A program made the translations under genes and the position numbers. This document shows, one piece after another, positions 21,201-29,990 of a stretch of 64,000 nucleotides of DNA (position 1 is its first letter; each line of letters starts with the position of its first letter). Source of the DNA: Amoebophrya sp. A120 (Eukaryota > Sar > Dinophyceae > Syndiniales > Amoebophryaceae); contig CAJINV010000002.1 in the NCBI GenBank assembly GCA_905178155.1, forward strand, positions 6,366,476 through 6,430,475. The letters run 5' to 3'. The notes below the pieces were generated by a model. The model made no database searches. It had not been told where the DNA came from and worked only from the letters and a program-made list of their open reading frames with translations.

Positions 21201-23560
21201 TCACGGGCCCAGCGCGGTGCGGGTTCTCGCCGACGCAGCCGAGAAACACAAGGAGCCCTTGCTCGCCGGCGGAGTCTATGCATTGCAAATATGTTCTTGT
21301 CCCCTGAGTCTGCGAAGATAGATGTAAATTTGAGATGCTAGTAGGAGCTCGTCTGGGTGACAAAAAAAAGTCTGTCTTGCATAAAAAAACCGCAAAATTG
21401 TTCTTACTTACAACGCGGACGAGAGGGTATTTATCATGTAGGATCATAGGCAGGGAACCAAAGGTCTCGCATGTTTCCTGTCATGCTAAGGCGTGCACGC
21501 AAGACCTTGATGTTGCTCACACACAAGCTGCATGACAGACATCTATCTAGCTCCAGACCCAGACGCATTTGCATTTGATAGAGTCCTGCTGGGCGGCGTT
21601 GTGGGAGGCCGTGCTGTCGCAAAGAAGGTCCAACGCCAGCGACAGGAGCACGAGGAGGCGCTGCAGCGGCAGAATATCTAGTGCAAAAGTACTAGCGCAC
21701 CCGTACGAGGAATTGCACTTGTGCATAAGCAGAACTTTATACGCTTCACCTATTCTTGAGTTTTTCTGTTTGTCCTTGAAAAAAGGTGCGATGCAACGGC
21801 AATTCGTACTAGTAAGATCATATTGAAATACTTTTGCAATGCATAGAGAAGCGGCGCAAGCAAAGGATAGCCGCGGCGACCACGACTGAGGACCGCCAGA
21901 AGCCAAATTACCATGACAGGTCGGGAGAGGATGCAGAGCTTTTGGCGACCTCCTCCGGGGCGGAGCTGGATATCCAAAACCACGGGGGGCACCTATCATA
22001 TGTAAAAACGTCCCCGCCCCATAGTCAAGTTGGGAAATTAGCAAGACAAATCCAGACGTTTTGGGAGCCACGCATCACAAGTTGCTGTCCGTAGTGTAGT
22101 GCATGTTAGCAAGGACAACCGCATCACAAATCCATCTGCTTATCCTGTTTCAAGCATTACAAATTCCAAAAAGCGATTGGAAATGCCTCTCATGGAGATG
22201 CGCATTACAAATCTTCCTGTGATCGCAAATCTGCATGACAACTATGGGGTGGGGACGTTTTTACTCAGGATAGCCCCGGGGGAGCTCGTTTCTGCAGACG
22301 GGGGACTTGCCTTCCGCCGGAAAGAAACGCCGTAGCGAGGACGAGGAAGCACTGGGAGGACAGAGGGCGAACCGCACCGACGTGCTGCAAGTGAGAGATG
22401 AAAATGGTGGACACCCGAAGAAGTTGTCTTATCAGAATGTTGCCCACGACCTGACGTCCCCATATTCAAACGGATATTTATTGCGTAGCATTTGTGATAA
22501 CGCGAAGCTGGCGAGGGAAACAAATAGCCCCGCTTAGAGCACGACAGGAAGCAGCATGACGGATTGTCCGCAAAAGAGGCCGCGTGCGCGTCTTTCCCTT
22601 CTAGCGGTTCAAGGCGACTTTGTAAATGCGAATCGAGCATTTTTGTAACGCTTCTTTTGAGTATGGGGAGGGGCGATCTTTCCGCACAACATGTCTCCGA
22701 GATCAGCGGTAACTAAGGAGCGCACTGCTGATGATGATGACGATACGCGAAAAGACAGTCCCTTATCCATTGCGAGTCTGTCTGGGTCGGGCAGTTTGTG
22801 TTGCTGATACTTGCCTTGCAGAATGGCTGCATGCACGGCATTGCAGCATCGGAAGTTTTGCGAGGCTCCTGGCAAATTCATTTGTACTCCCTGAAAAAAA
22901 CGCATGACAACAAAGTCCGTTCGAGCACTAGGAAGAAACTGGTCACTCCTATCCAAGCATCACAGATCTTGGCGTCCTGCAAATTTCGCATTGCAGATCC
23001 AGACCCAGACATATTTGCAATGCATGTCGTCGGGGCCGGTACAATTTGCGTGGAACGGCGAAGCAAGCCGGAAAGTGGAGTAGTAGCGTGTCGTCGACTA
23101 CTAGAATAGAAGACGTCGACGAGGACCAGGTGGGGCTCAGCAACAAGGGCGACGATGTCATCCCTTCGGACACGATTCACCGCAAGAAGCGTCTGCGCGG
23201 AACCGCGACCGGTGCGAAGATGGAGTGGATGAAAGAGGAGGTGCCAAACGAAAGAAGCGCTCCGGGGGCAGCTTTGAAGAGAACGGTCGATGGCTTCGTC
23301 AATGCAGGCAAAGAGGTAGCTGCGCGCTTGCGCCACTCAATTTCAAATATAATCAGAAGCTCACTCTCGAATTTTCCTGCAGAAAAATTTTTTCGTGCAG
23401 GAAACTTTTCCTTCATTGTACCAACGTCTATTTTTCTCTCGCTTGTATTGATATTTTTGTTTTTCAGTTTGATGCTAGTCCTAAAAAATCCTCACCGTGC
23501 TCACGGTGCAAAGCCCTCATCTTAGGGATAAAAGCATGTGGCTCACGGTGCAAAGAATAA
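15282..23560 (+). CDS. Giant acidic EF-hand repeat protein with one membrane segment
   Basis: Exons by phase: 15282-15928, 16208-16316, 16595-16650, about 16814-19852, 20038-21276, 21586-21674, 21851-21993, 22278-22429, 22697-22763, 23032-23315 and 23468-23560; about 1,970 residues. The N-terminus has a hydrophobic stretch (GLKIFFLVHLAVRLFA). The body repeats a module: a Leu/Cys-rich helix (LTVDGILSFCG...), an acidic turn (DTTPGD), then PIT..EW..AGHG.PADF. EF loops with the expected acidic ligands are at 17876 (DTDGDGRVTSAD), 19217 and 20857 (DADGDKVVEPGE). Near the C-terminus GGVLLGGVVGG looks like a membrane helix, followed by a basic tail. Calcium binding is inferred. The frame slips once near 17170-17190. 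The last intron (23316-23467, GT-AG) is my preferred ending; unspliced, the frame instead gives a hydrophobic tail to 23525. Whether 15282 and the main body are one gene rests on continuous phase and the shared EW motif. Confidence 0.65.
15929..16202. mobile_element. Introner, family A
   Basis: Starts TATCAACTGCAAATATGTCT and ends TTGCATGTGATA. Perfect 5-bp repeat ATTAC. Removal gives DWPITKEEW, the same motif as PITRQEW further along. Confidence 0.9.
16317..16589. mobile_element. Introner, family A (diverged)
   Basis: Starts TATTCATGGCAAATATTTTG and ends AGTATTTGCATTTGATA. Perfect 5-bp repeat AAGAA. Removal joins DEIKE to EDWNLH. Confidence 0.85.
16651..16808. mobile_element. Degenerate introner, family B
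   Basis: The left end TATTCTGCGTAAAAACGCTC closely matches family B. The right end (GGAGCATTTTCTGAGGGT) matches only loosely and no flanking repeat survives. The end is set from phase: exon 4 is open from about 16803 and continues in the right frame. Confidence 0.5.
17630..18240 (+). repeat. Internal duplication, copy 1
   Basis: Nearly identical to 18971 onwards at an offset of 1341 bases (447 codons, in frame), encoding the same EF-hand module. Differences are mainly single substitutions and a short indel (GGQH versus DGRPKKH). Recent in-frame duplication. Confidence 0.85.
17876..17911 (+). other. EF-hand loop 1
   Basis: Encodes DTDGDGRVTSAD: acidic residues at loop positions 1, 3, 5 and 12 and Gly at 6, as in a canonical calcium-binding EF loop. 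An equivalent loop recurs at 19217-19252 and a third, DADGDKVVEPGE, at 20857-20892. Confidence 0.75.
18971..19595 (+). repeat. Internal duplication, copy 2
   Basis: Second copy of the module at 17630. It includes the stretch from SYDLDGEDGSSTPDEQ to VHTLGRKGSDFDLL. Confidence 0.85.
19853..20032. mobile_element. Introner, singleton family
   Basis: Ends TATCACACCGAAAGTTAC and GTAACTTTGTTCTCTGTGATA are inverted partners. Flanks GCATC/TCGTC are decayed. Removal joins LTVAGI to VSVCELTAGD in frame, matching the repeat LTVDGILSFCG. Confidence 0.8.
21277..21580. mobile_element. Introner, family A
   Basis: Starts TATGCATTGCAAATATG and ends CGCATTTGCATTTGATA. Perfect 5-bp repeat GAGTC. Removal creates the membrane segment LLAGGVLLGGVVGG. 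Confidence 0.88.
21675..21845. mobile_element. Introner, family D
   Basis: Starts TATCTAGTGCAAAAGTAC and ends ATACTTTTGCAATGCATA. Flanks CAGAA/GAGAA. Removal joins ALQRQK to RRKQRIAAA. Confidence 0.85.
21994..22272. mobile_element. Introner, family B
   Basis: Starts TATCATATGTAAAAACGTCC and ends GGGGACGTTTTTACTCAGGATA (last 20 bases match the family). Flanks GCACC/GCCCC. Removal joins NHGGH to RGSSFLQTG. Confidence 0.85.
22430..22691. mobile_element. Diverged introner related to family C
   Basis: Starts TATCAGAATGTTGCCCACG with GTCCCCATATTCAAA, and ends TTTGAGTATGGGGAGGGGC...CACAACA. Perfect 5-bp repeat TGTCT. Removal joins HPKKLS to PRSAVTKERT. Confidence 0.8.
22764..23026. mobile_element. 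Introner, family A (diverged)
   Basis: Starts TATCCATTGCGAGTCTGTCT and ends CAGACATATTTGCAATGCATG. Flanks TCCCT/TCGTC. Removal gives DSPWGRYNLRGTAK in frame. Confidence 0.75.
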
Positions 23561-24539
23561 GAAAAAATGTTTCAATTTTCGTTTTCAATTGTACATACTT
23601 AAGTGGATGTGGCAGAGAAAAAAAGGAGAGGGACGCACCAAAAAACACGCTCATGCTGCGCTTGGCACACTTGTATATTCTATGAACGTCATCAAGCTGA
23701 AGAAGAACCCTTTTTCTGTCGTCCGTAGTTTGGAGCAAATGCGTAAAAACAGGTACCGAATGTTGCGGGTCGGAGCAACAGAGATTGCCCACGCTTTCTA
23801 CTGTTTTGCCTTACTGTGCCGTTCCGTGTCGTCTGAGTCGATTGTTCTCAAGTAAACCGTGCTTGCAAACTCTTTGCGTGAGTAGACCAGGCAGCACACG
23901 TACGCAGCTAGTCTCCGTGCTACGTTATGTGCCAAAGCATGCGAGCAGAGGTGCGATCTTGTGAAACAAAGAAAAAAAGCCCGAGTCGTTTTTTTTTTTC
24001 AAATAAAGCGCTTGCAGTATCTGGGCGAGAAAAAAGAAGGCCGCTGAACGGAAGCAGGTGCGTGGTAGACGCCAGCTGGAGTATACGTATCAGAATGGTG
24101 CTTTTCTGCTCGAACAGTTTCAGTGCACAAATTTGAATAAACTAGTTTTACATAGTTTTTGATTTTCTGGGAAGCGCAAAACCGGAGTGACAGTCTCTGG
24201 AGAGAGGTGGAAATGCCGCCTGCCCTGTCCGTCGAATACTCCCAAAAAAGCGCAGCAGCGGCCAAATTATAATTCAGTAAAATTTGAAAAATTTGAAATA
24301 AGTATAATTCCTTACGCAGTCGCAGCACCATGCTACAAGGAATAGAAATAGAAAAAGAAATACAATTACACCCGACAGCTCGCCGGTAAAACTGAGTGTA
24401 AAATTGAACATTGCGTTCTTTCTTTGTTCCGTCCAGAAATTCGCATTTATGAGGCGCGGACGTCGAAAGCTGCAGTTTCATTAAGAACCTGCGTGCCGGA
24501 ACGAAGGAAGACGACCCCCTAAATAAAACCGACGTGATC
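23561..24539. other. No gene recognised
   Basis: AT-rich spacer with A/T runs between the EF-hand gene and the CRAL-TRIO gene. Only short frames in mixed phases. Confidence 0.4.
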
Positions 24540-27500
24540 ATGGCGATTATCATGTCGACTGCCGCGCCTGCGGCTCCCACTGATGATGTGAAAGAGGGTG
24601 GTATAATGGTCAAAGGGCCAGCGGAGTCGCAGTTAGCCGCGTTCGTCGTTCCTCCATTACCCGTTCGGAAAAATCCACGCCCCCCCGTTTGATGCTCGAA
24701 TACTTGATAAATCGGAGGAAATTATACTACAGAAACTGAAACTCGTCCCCGTCGTGTCCAACGTGTACTGGCATCATTTCGCTGCATTTACTAGACCAAA
24801 GCCAAACTGTTGCCATGAAAGATAAGCTGTGACTTTGCCTCCTTCTTGCAAGACAGATTTGCAGTGGTCACAAGATAAAATCAGCAGCGTAAGACAGCGA
24901 CAGCCTCCGCCTCTTTCCAAGGCACATGTGTGTGTGGGGGGGCGGGGGTTTTTGCTGGCGATGTGCGTCCTACAATGCAAGCTCAGAAGAGCTGGAAAAA
25001 GTAGAAGAGATGAGAAAGCTGCTGGGGGCGAAACAGTTGAGGTCTCTCCCGGGTGGAGCTACGGGGGAGATGTGTGTTCGCTTCTTACGCGCACGGGCAG
25101 GGAACGTGGAAAAGGTACTACAGACTACTTATGTACTAGACATAGACTCAAATTCGCCTAGCAAGTATGGTTGTTTTTCGGTAAAATAAGTGAGTTTCAG
25201 TAAGTGTGTAGCAAGTATGGTTATGTAAGTGTGTAGCAACTAAAACTATGCTTGTTTTTCGGTAAGTTTCATGTCACATGACCCATAGAAGACGAGCATT
25301 CTGATATGATCAAAATAAGGCCACTGACATGCTCGAGAAGCACCTTGACTGGGTCGCGAAGTGGAGACCGTTGGAAATCCGGCAGAGCGAGATAGATGTG
25401 CCGTTGCAGGCGGGTTCCATGTGTATGTTCGGGGTAAACAAGTACGGAAATCCAGTGATGTACGGTGCGAGCCGAGCGCTATCCAAGAAATAAGCGCTAG
25501 CACAATCACGACATTCGCGCAATTTTTTCGCAGCACAAAAAGTATAAAGTTCTGTATACGTTGTTGCGGAAAAATGCATCACAGTGGATGAGTGACTTCT
25601 CTACTTAGTGTTTCTACAAGACAAATTACCAATTTCTGATGCAAGAATTGCAAGAGTGTCATTGTGATGAGTTTTTTCTTTCGCATAAGCGTGGAACCCG
25701 CACCAGTACTCGCTCGAGACGTGCATCAAGTTCATGTCCTACTACCTCGCGCTACGATAGTGGACAACTCCCCCTCTGCCTCTATCAATTGCTATGTAAA
25801 GCACCAGGTCCATTTGATTCGCATTTGCTAGCACCTTTTGGCAGACTGTTTGCATGACAAACTGCAAAAGTACAAACAGTACTACTGTATAGCGCTTGAA
25901 GAATTTTTTGCGATGCAGAAGCGTACAGTTCTACTGCCTTCTGTGTTGCAGGAGCTGCTCATGCCATGACAAAGAGCGGGGGAGTTGTCTACTACCATAC
26001 GTGCACACCGAACGTCTCTGCGAGCGGACCGACGCAAACCAGTTCGTGCTAGTTTTCGACGTCAGCTACTGGGCCCTCTGGCACGGCTATCGTGAGAAAA
26101 AAGTGTTACAGCTAATACACAATCTATTGCAAGACAAGCAAGATAGACAACCTCTATCATGCCGGAAATGCTTGTCAGCTTCATTTTATGCGTGTTTCCA
26201 ATTTTAATCTACGCACTTTTAGTTACTGGTTTTCTCTGCCATGCAGAGCATGTTTGTGTTGCTGAAATTCCAAGACATAATGTGTAACTGTAACAGTTTT
26301 TTCCTTTGATGACGGCAAGTATCTCAGTTACTCGACGCAGCTGGTACAAGCTACTACCTATTTTTGGAAAGTCATGGGGCGGTTCATCACGAATCTAGTT
26401 TAAATGAATGCCCATGTTTTAGTAGCAGAAGCTTCATCCATTTCTGAATTCTTCATCTCGAAGATCGCTCTATTGAGATGAAGATGCTTTTTGACAGGAT
26501 GATGAGAAAAATGTCGCAAGAAACATAGCGGGGAGCATGGTAACACTTACTACACTATGCATTGCAAATATGTCTGGGTCTCCTGGAAGAAGGCAAGATT
26601 TCCAATGCTGGGCTAGCAGAACATTGGTGTGACACATGTTGCGCGACAGTGCTGCTCGTTTCTGATGCGCAAACACGATTTCTCATGCGGAGAAGGCAAG
26701 ATAGAGCCTTTCGATAACTTGTGATGCATAGCTTCGCGATGACACGTGCGTGTGCCTGCTATCCGCATGATAGCATGGCAACTTTGCAGACCCAGACACA
26801 TCTGCAGTGGATAAGGACATACTTATTTCCAGATGAAGATCCTCCAAGACCAGTTTCCGGAGCGTATGAAACGGAAAACGCCCCCTCATCTTCCGGAAAT
26901 TGCATAAAAGAGCATTACCAACAAGCGGAGGCTCTTTCATAAGTATACTTAGCTAGCAGCTTTGTCACGACAGCTGAAACAAAAAGTGTCAAAATTTAGT
27001 TCCTGTGCGAGAGGGGGCTCGGTTTTCACGTTGATAGAGTGCTTGCGGCAGGCTTTTGTGATCAACGCGCCCGCGTTGCTATCATAAAGAAAACCCCACG
27101 GGGACTAGCGAGATGAATTAGTCACATTTGGTGCTGAAATGATAATGATTGTACGCGAACTATGGATGTCTTGTACTTGTTCCAGCAGAGCACACAAGAG
27201 GGAATCGAGATTTTGCATTTATGTAAAACCTATTTACAAATGTGATTTCTTCGTACGCTAGCTGTTCTCTGCAGGATACTTGTTCCAGGGCTTTTTTCGT
27301 CTCTGCAAATCAATGATAGACAAGAAGACCGTGGACAAAATAAAATTTCTGTCCATCCCGAAGGGCACGAACTTCGCCGCCGATATGAAAACGTCCACCA
27401 GCTCCACTGCAGACAAGAGCTCGTCCTCGTCTTCCAAGACAACATTTATGCTTCGCAAATAAAGTAGTATCGTAGTCGCGGGCGGAGTTTTGTTTTACGA

Positions 27501-28810
27501 AGTGCTGACATGTAGTTCTTGTCATGCAAAAATATTGCAATTTCAATTTGTCCGTAAAAAGTTGTACGATACAACCTTTGATGCACAAGTTCATACAGTC
27601 CGTGCCAACGTCCTCACCTTCTTCGACCGCCAGCACGAAGGCCACCAGCGGCAGCACGCCCTCGCCCCCGGCGATCGCCGCCACTACGATAGGCCTGTCT
27701 AACAGCATGGACATATGCATCGGAAATAGAGATGTCATCTGGGTGAACCGAATTTGTGGTGCGAAACTTGGCTTCGACAGAGATCTGTCATCCGGAATTT
27801 CGCAAATTCTGTTTATGGAAAGAAATGCGGTTAAACTGAAAGTTTCTGTTTATGGAAGAGAAACTTCTACATAATTTGATGCGACGAAGCTGCATGTCGT
27901 GCGAGGACTCCCTCGCTTGAAATCAGGCCTGGATTGCAAGAAGACAAATTATCATCTTTCTAGACCCAGAAGTCTATTTCCTTGCGGTTGATAGTGTAGC
28001 ACTCCGGACAACACCCCGACCACTGGCACAGACGTTGCCAGTGCCGCGAAGGGCGCCGCGACCTCTTCGGGCACGACCACAGCCTCTTCGGGCACGTCGA
28101 CTAGTACGAAGACAACAGAAAATAAAATCCCCTCACCAGAAGAACTTCCACCCGCGCGCTATTTTAGGGACCTGACGAAAGTAGCCGACTTTTCGAAGCT
28201 AGAGTTCCACCCGAAACCCAGAACCCAGCCAAACACGCCCACGGCAACGCCGAAAGTAGCGGGGGATAAGGGTAGCAAAGGACAGCAACAGACAAATTCG
28301 ACTTCTTCTACTGCAGCATCAGGGGCTGCTTTTGCGAATAGCAATACGTCAACGCCTGCCTCGGGGATGAGCGCCAAGTTTGCGCAGTTTCTGGACCTGG
28401 TGCCGATGGAAATTTTACCGGTTTACTATGTATCAAATGCAAATTCATATGTCTTGGGCTCCTGGAATAATAGCTCCATGCTTGTGATGCTGAATGCTGC
28501 GGGATTGAAGTGTGACAAAGTTATTTTTCTAGTGCGCTTTGTTCTCGCGCGTGGTGCGCTGGACAAGCCGCGACTTTTTGTAGGCGTAGGGTGCCGGACA
28601 AGCGAACATGACAAGAGAGCGGCGCTGCTGTTGCTTAGGCAATACATATTTTTAGGTATCATGCGAAATATTTCTAGAGTTCAACATATTTGCAATTCAT
28701 AGTACGGGGGCACCGTTCCAGCGGACCAGGTGTTAGTACCGAATTTGCCGGACGAAGAAAATTTGAAAAACTCCGGGCCGTGGAAGCACAGCTACAGAAA
28801 CCAGGACTAG
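24540..28810 (+). CDS. CRAL-TRIO (Sec14-like) lipid-binding protein
   Basis: Twelve exons by phase: 24540-24656, 24971-25114, 25320-25479, 25693-25752, 26005-26087, 26317-26397, 26833-26864, 27042-27079, 27284-27446, 27601-27713, 27999-28430 and 28707-28810. Together they make 1527 bases, exactly 508 codons plus stop. The N-terminal helical domain reads VRFLRARAGNVEKATDML, then WRPLEI and MCMFGVNKYGNPVMYGASRA. The lipid-binding core follows: QFVLVFDVSYWALW, LMKILQDQFPERLRQAFVIN, and KSMIDKKTVDKIKFLSIPKG. About 200 Ser/Thr-rich residues are then inserted before the conserved ending MEILPVYYGGTVPADQVL. In the family this domain binds and exchanges phosphoinositides or other small lipids at membranes. 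Two GT-AG introns (25115-25319, 26398-26832) and nine introners interrupt it. The Ser/Thr-rich insertion before YYGG is unusual. Confidence 0.88.
24657..24965. mobile_element. Diverged introner related to family C
   Basis: Left end TTACCCGTTCGGAAAAATCC followed by ACGCCCCCCC; right end GGGGGGGCGGGGGTTTTTGC is the inverted partner. Flanks CTCCA/CGTCC. Removal joins FVVPP to YNASSEELEK. Confidence 0.65.
25480..25687. mobile_element. Introner, diverged family G
   Basis: Starts TATCCAAGAAATAAGCGC and ends TTTTTTCTTTCGCATA. Flanks AGCGC/AGCGT. Removal joins GASRA to RNPHQYSLE. Confidence 0.8.
25753..25999. mobile_element. Introner, family F
   Basis: Starts TACGATAGTGGACAACTCCC and ends GGGAGTTGTCTACTACCATA. 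Flanks CGCGC/CGTGC. Removal joins SYYLA to HTERLCERT. Confidence 0.85.
26088..26311. mobile_element. Introner, family G
   Basis: Starts TATCGTGAGAAAAAAGTG and ends CAGTTTTTTCCTTTGATG. Perfect 5-bp repeat ACGGC. Removal joins ALWHG to KYLSYSTQ. Confidence 0.88.
26566..26813. mobile_element. Family A introner copy inside a GT-AG intron
   Basis: Starts TATGCATTGCAAATATGTCT and ends CATCTGCAGTGGATA. It lies wholly within the GT-AG intron 26398-26832, so it is not needed for frame. Flanks TACAC/AGGAC match poorly. Confidence 0.7.
26865..27036. mobile_element. Introner, singleton family
   Basis: Starts TATGAAACGGAAAACGCC and ends GGCTCGGTTTTCACGTTGATA (inverted partner). Flanks GAGCG/GAGTG. Removal completes the CRAL-TRIO motif FPERLRQAFVINAPAL. 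Confidence 0.85.
27080..27278. mobile_element. Introner, diverged singleton
   Basis: Starts TATCATAAAGAAAACCCC and ends TTCTCTGCAGGATA. Weak inverted repeat; flanks GTTGC/CTTGT. Removal joins NAPALL to QGFFRLCKS in frame. A plain acceptor (CTGCAG) lies at the same end and is an alternative. Confidence 0.55.
27447..27595. mobile_element. Introner, singleton family
   Basis: Starts TATGCTTCGCAAATAAAGTA and ends ATGCACAAGTTCATA; GTATCGTA and TACGATAC pair inside. Flanks ACATT/CAGTC are decayed. Removal joins SKTTF to VPTSSPSS. Confidence 0.7.
27714..27993. mobile_element. Introner, diverged family A
   Basis: Starts TATGCATCGGAAATAGAG with TCTGGGT, and ends TAGACCCAGAAG...TTGCGGTTGATA. Flanks GGACA/GTGTA. 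Removal joins NSMD to STPDNTPT. Confidence 0.75.
28431..28701. mobile_element. Introner, family A (diverged)
   Basis: Starts TATCAAATGCAAATTCATA and ends ACATATTTGCAATTCATA. Flanks CTATG/GTACG. Removal restores the conserved LPVYYGGTVPADQ ending. Confidence 0.85.
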
Positions 28811-29990
28811 CGGTTGAAATAGAGAAAAGGCAAAACACTGCAAAAAAACATGTGTTGCGTCGGTGGCTTTATTGAAATTTTAAATTCAGCATCTTTTATT
28901 TTAGAAGCGCTGTGCAGGTGCAGCTGATTTTGGATTTGGTTTCATGACTGCTTTGAAGCACATCGAGATGACAAGAAGAACGCAAACAGCTCTCCGTTTC
29001 GACAAGTCTACGTGAAAATATGAAGCAGAAACGAATGATCACAAACCTGCAACAAGGACCAGGGCCCGCAGCGCTTCGTGGAGCCTTGAACAGGGAAACA
29101 GCACGAAATAGTTCGCTACAACAGGCTTAGGATCCCACATTCATGGTTGCGCATATTTATCAGAACCGATGAGATTTTCGCGTGTGTGTACTTAATTTCT
29201 TTTCTCCTACTACACCCCCCCCTGGGAATGGCAAAACGTGGTCGTAGTTGCGTGCAGTGCGCGTCTTGTGAGGATCCTGTTCCTGTGTAGCATTGACAGC
29301 AGGCGGCTTCTCTAAAATGTTGCGTAAGAAAGTAGTCAAAAACTTATGTGTAAAAGTCGTGGATGTCCTCATCGTTGTCGTGGGGTCAGGATGAATTCCG
29401 TTTCTGACAGCACTATCTGATCGTCGAGTTTCCAGCTTCCCGTCGCATGAAGAAACCTCATATAATCAACATCAATCGTCATCTAGTACATCATCGCACG
29501 ACGTGCATAATTTTACATTCCCTATACTCTATACTGCACTTGGCTCCTTATCGTGTCGTCGCGAGCTCACTACCCTTCCCACATGATCAAAGTAGACAAA
29601 AAACTATACCACACGGACGAGCTAATGGTTCGGAATTTTAAGATGAAGTGTACAGAAGCAACAGAAACTCCAGTCCGTCTTTACAGGGGAGGTGCAGCTT
29701 CTTTTTTTGTGCAGCTCATAATTGGAGAAAACGTCTGACTTCGTAGGAATTTTTAAAGAAAGTCCCTACATGGAGTAAAAAGCAAACCAGCCATGCCTTG
29801 GGCGAATGCTGTCTACGTTCTTCATGCAGTTGGAACCCACCTTCGCGTGCGCGTCAAAAACGAGCATCCACCGGGGACGAGTGCCTAAGAGCCACGAGAC
29901 AACCACAGTAGCGGGGGTTCTACTAGGTGGCTGTGTCTCTGTGTTTCACCAACGGTAGAAGTTCTTCGGAGCCTCGTTTTATCAACAAAG
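28811..29990. other. No gene recognised
   Basis: AT-rich spacer. A 50-residue frame beginning at 29583 (MIKVDKKLYHTDELM...) is the only mildly protein-like stretch; I do not call it. Confidence 0.4.

Noticed and set aside
23340-23525. C-terminal transmembrane helix (PTSIFLSLVLIFLFFSLMLV) for the EF-hand protein
   Set aside because: It is encoded by a T-rich stretch that looks like the polypyrimidine tract of a GT-AG intron (23316-23467), and splicing gives a phase-matched ending. Kept as an alternative only.
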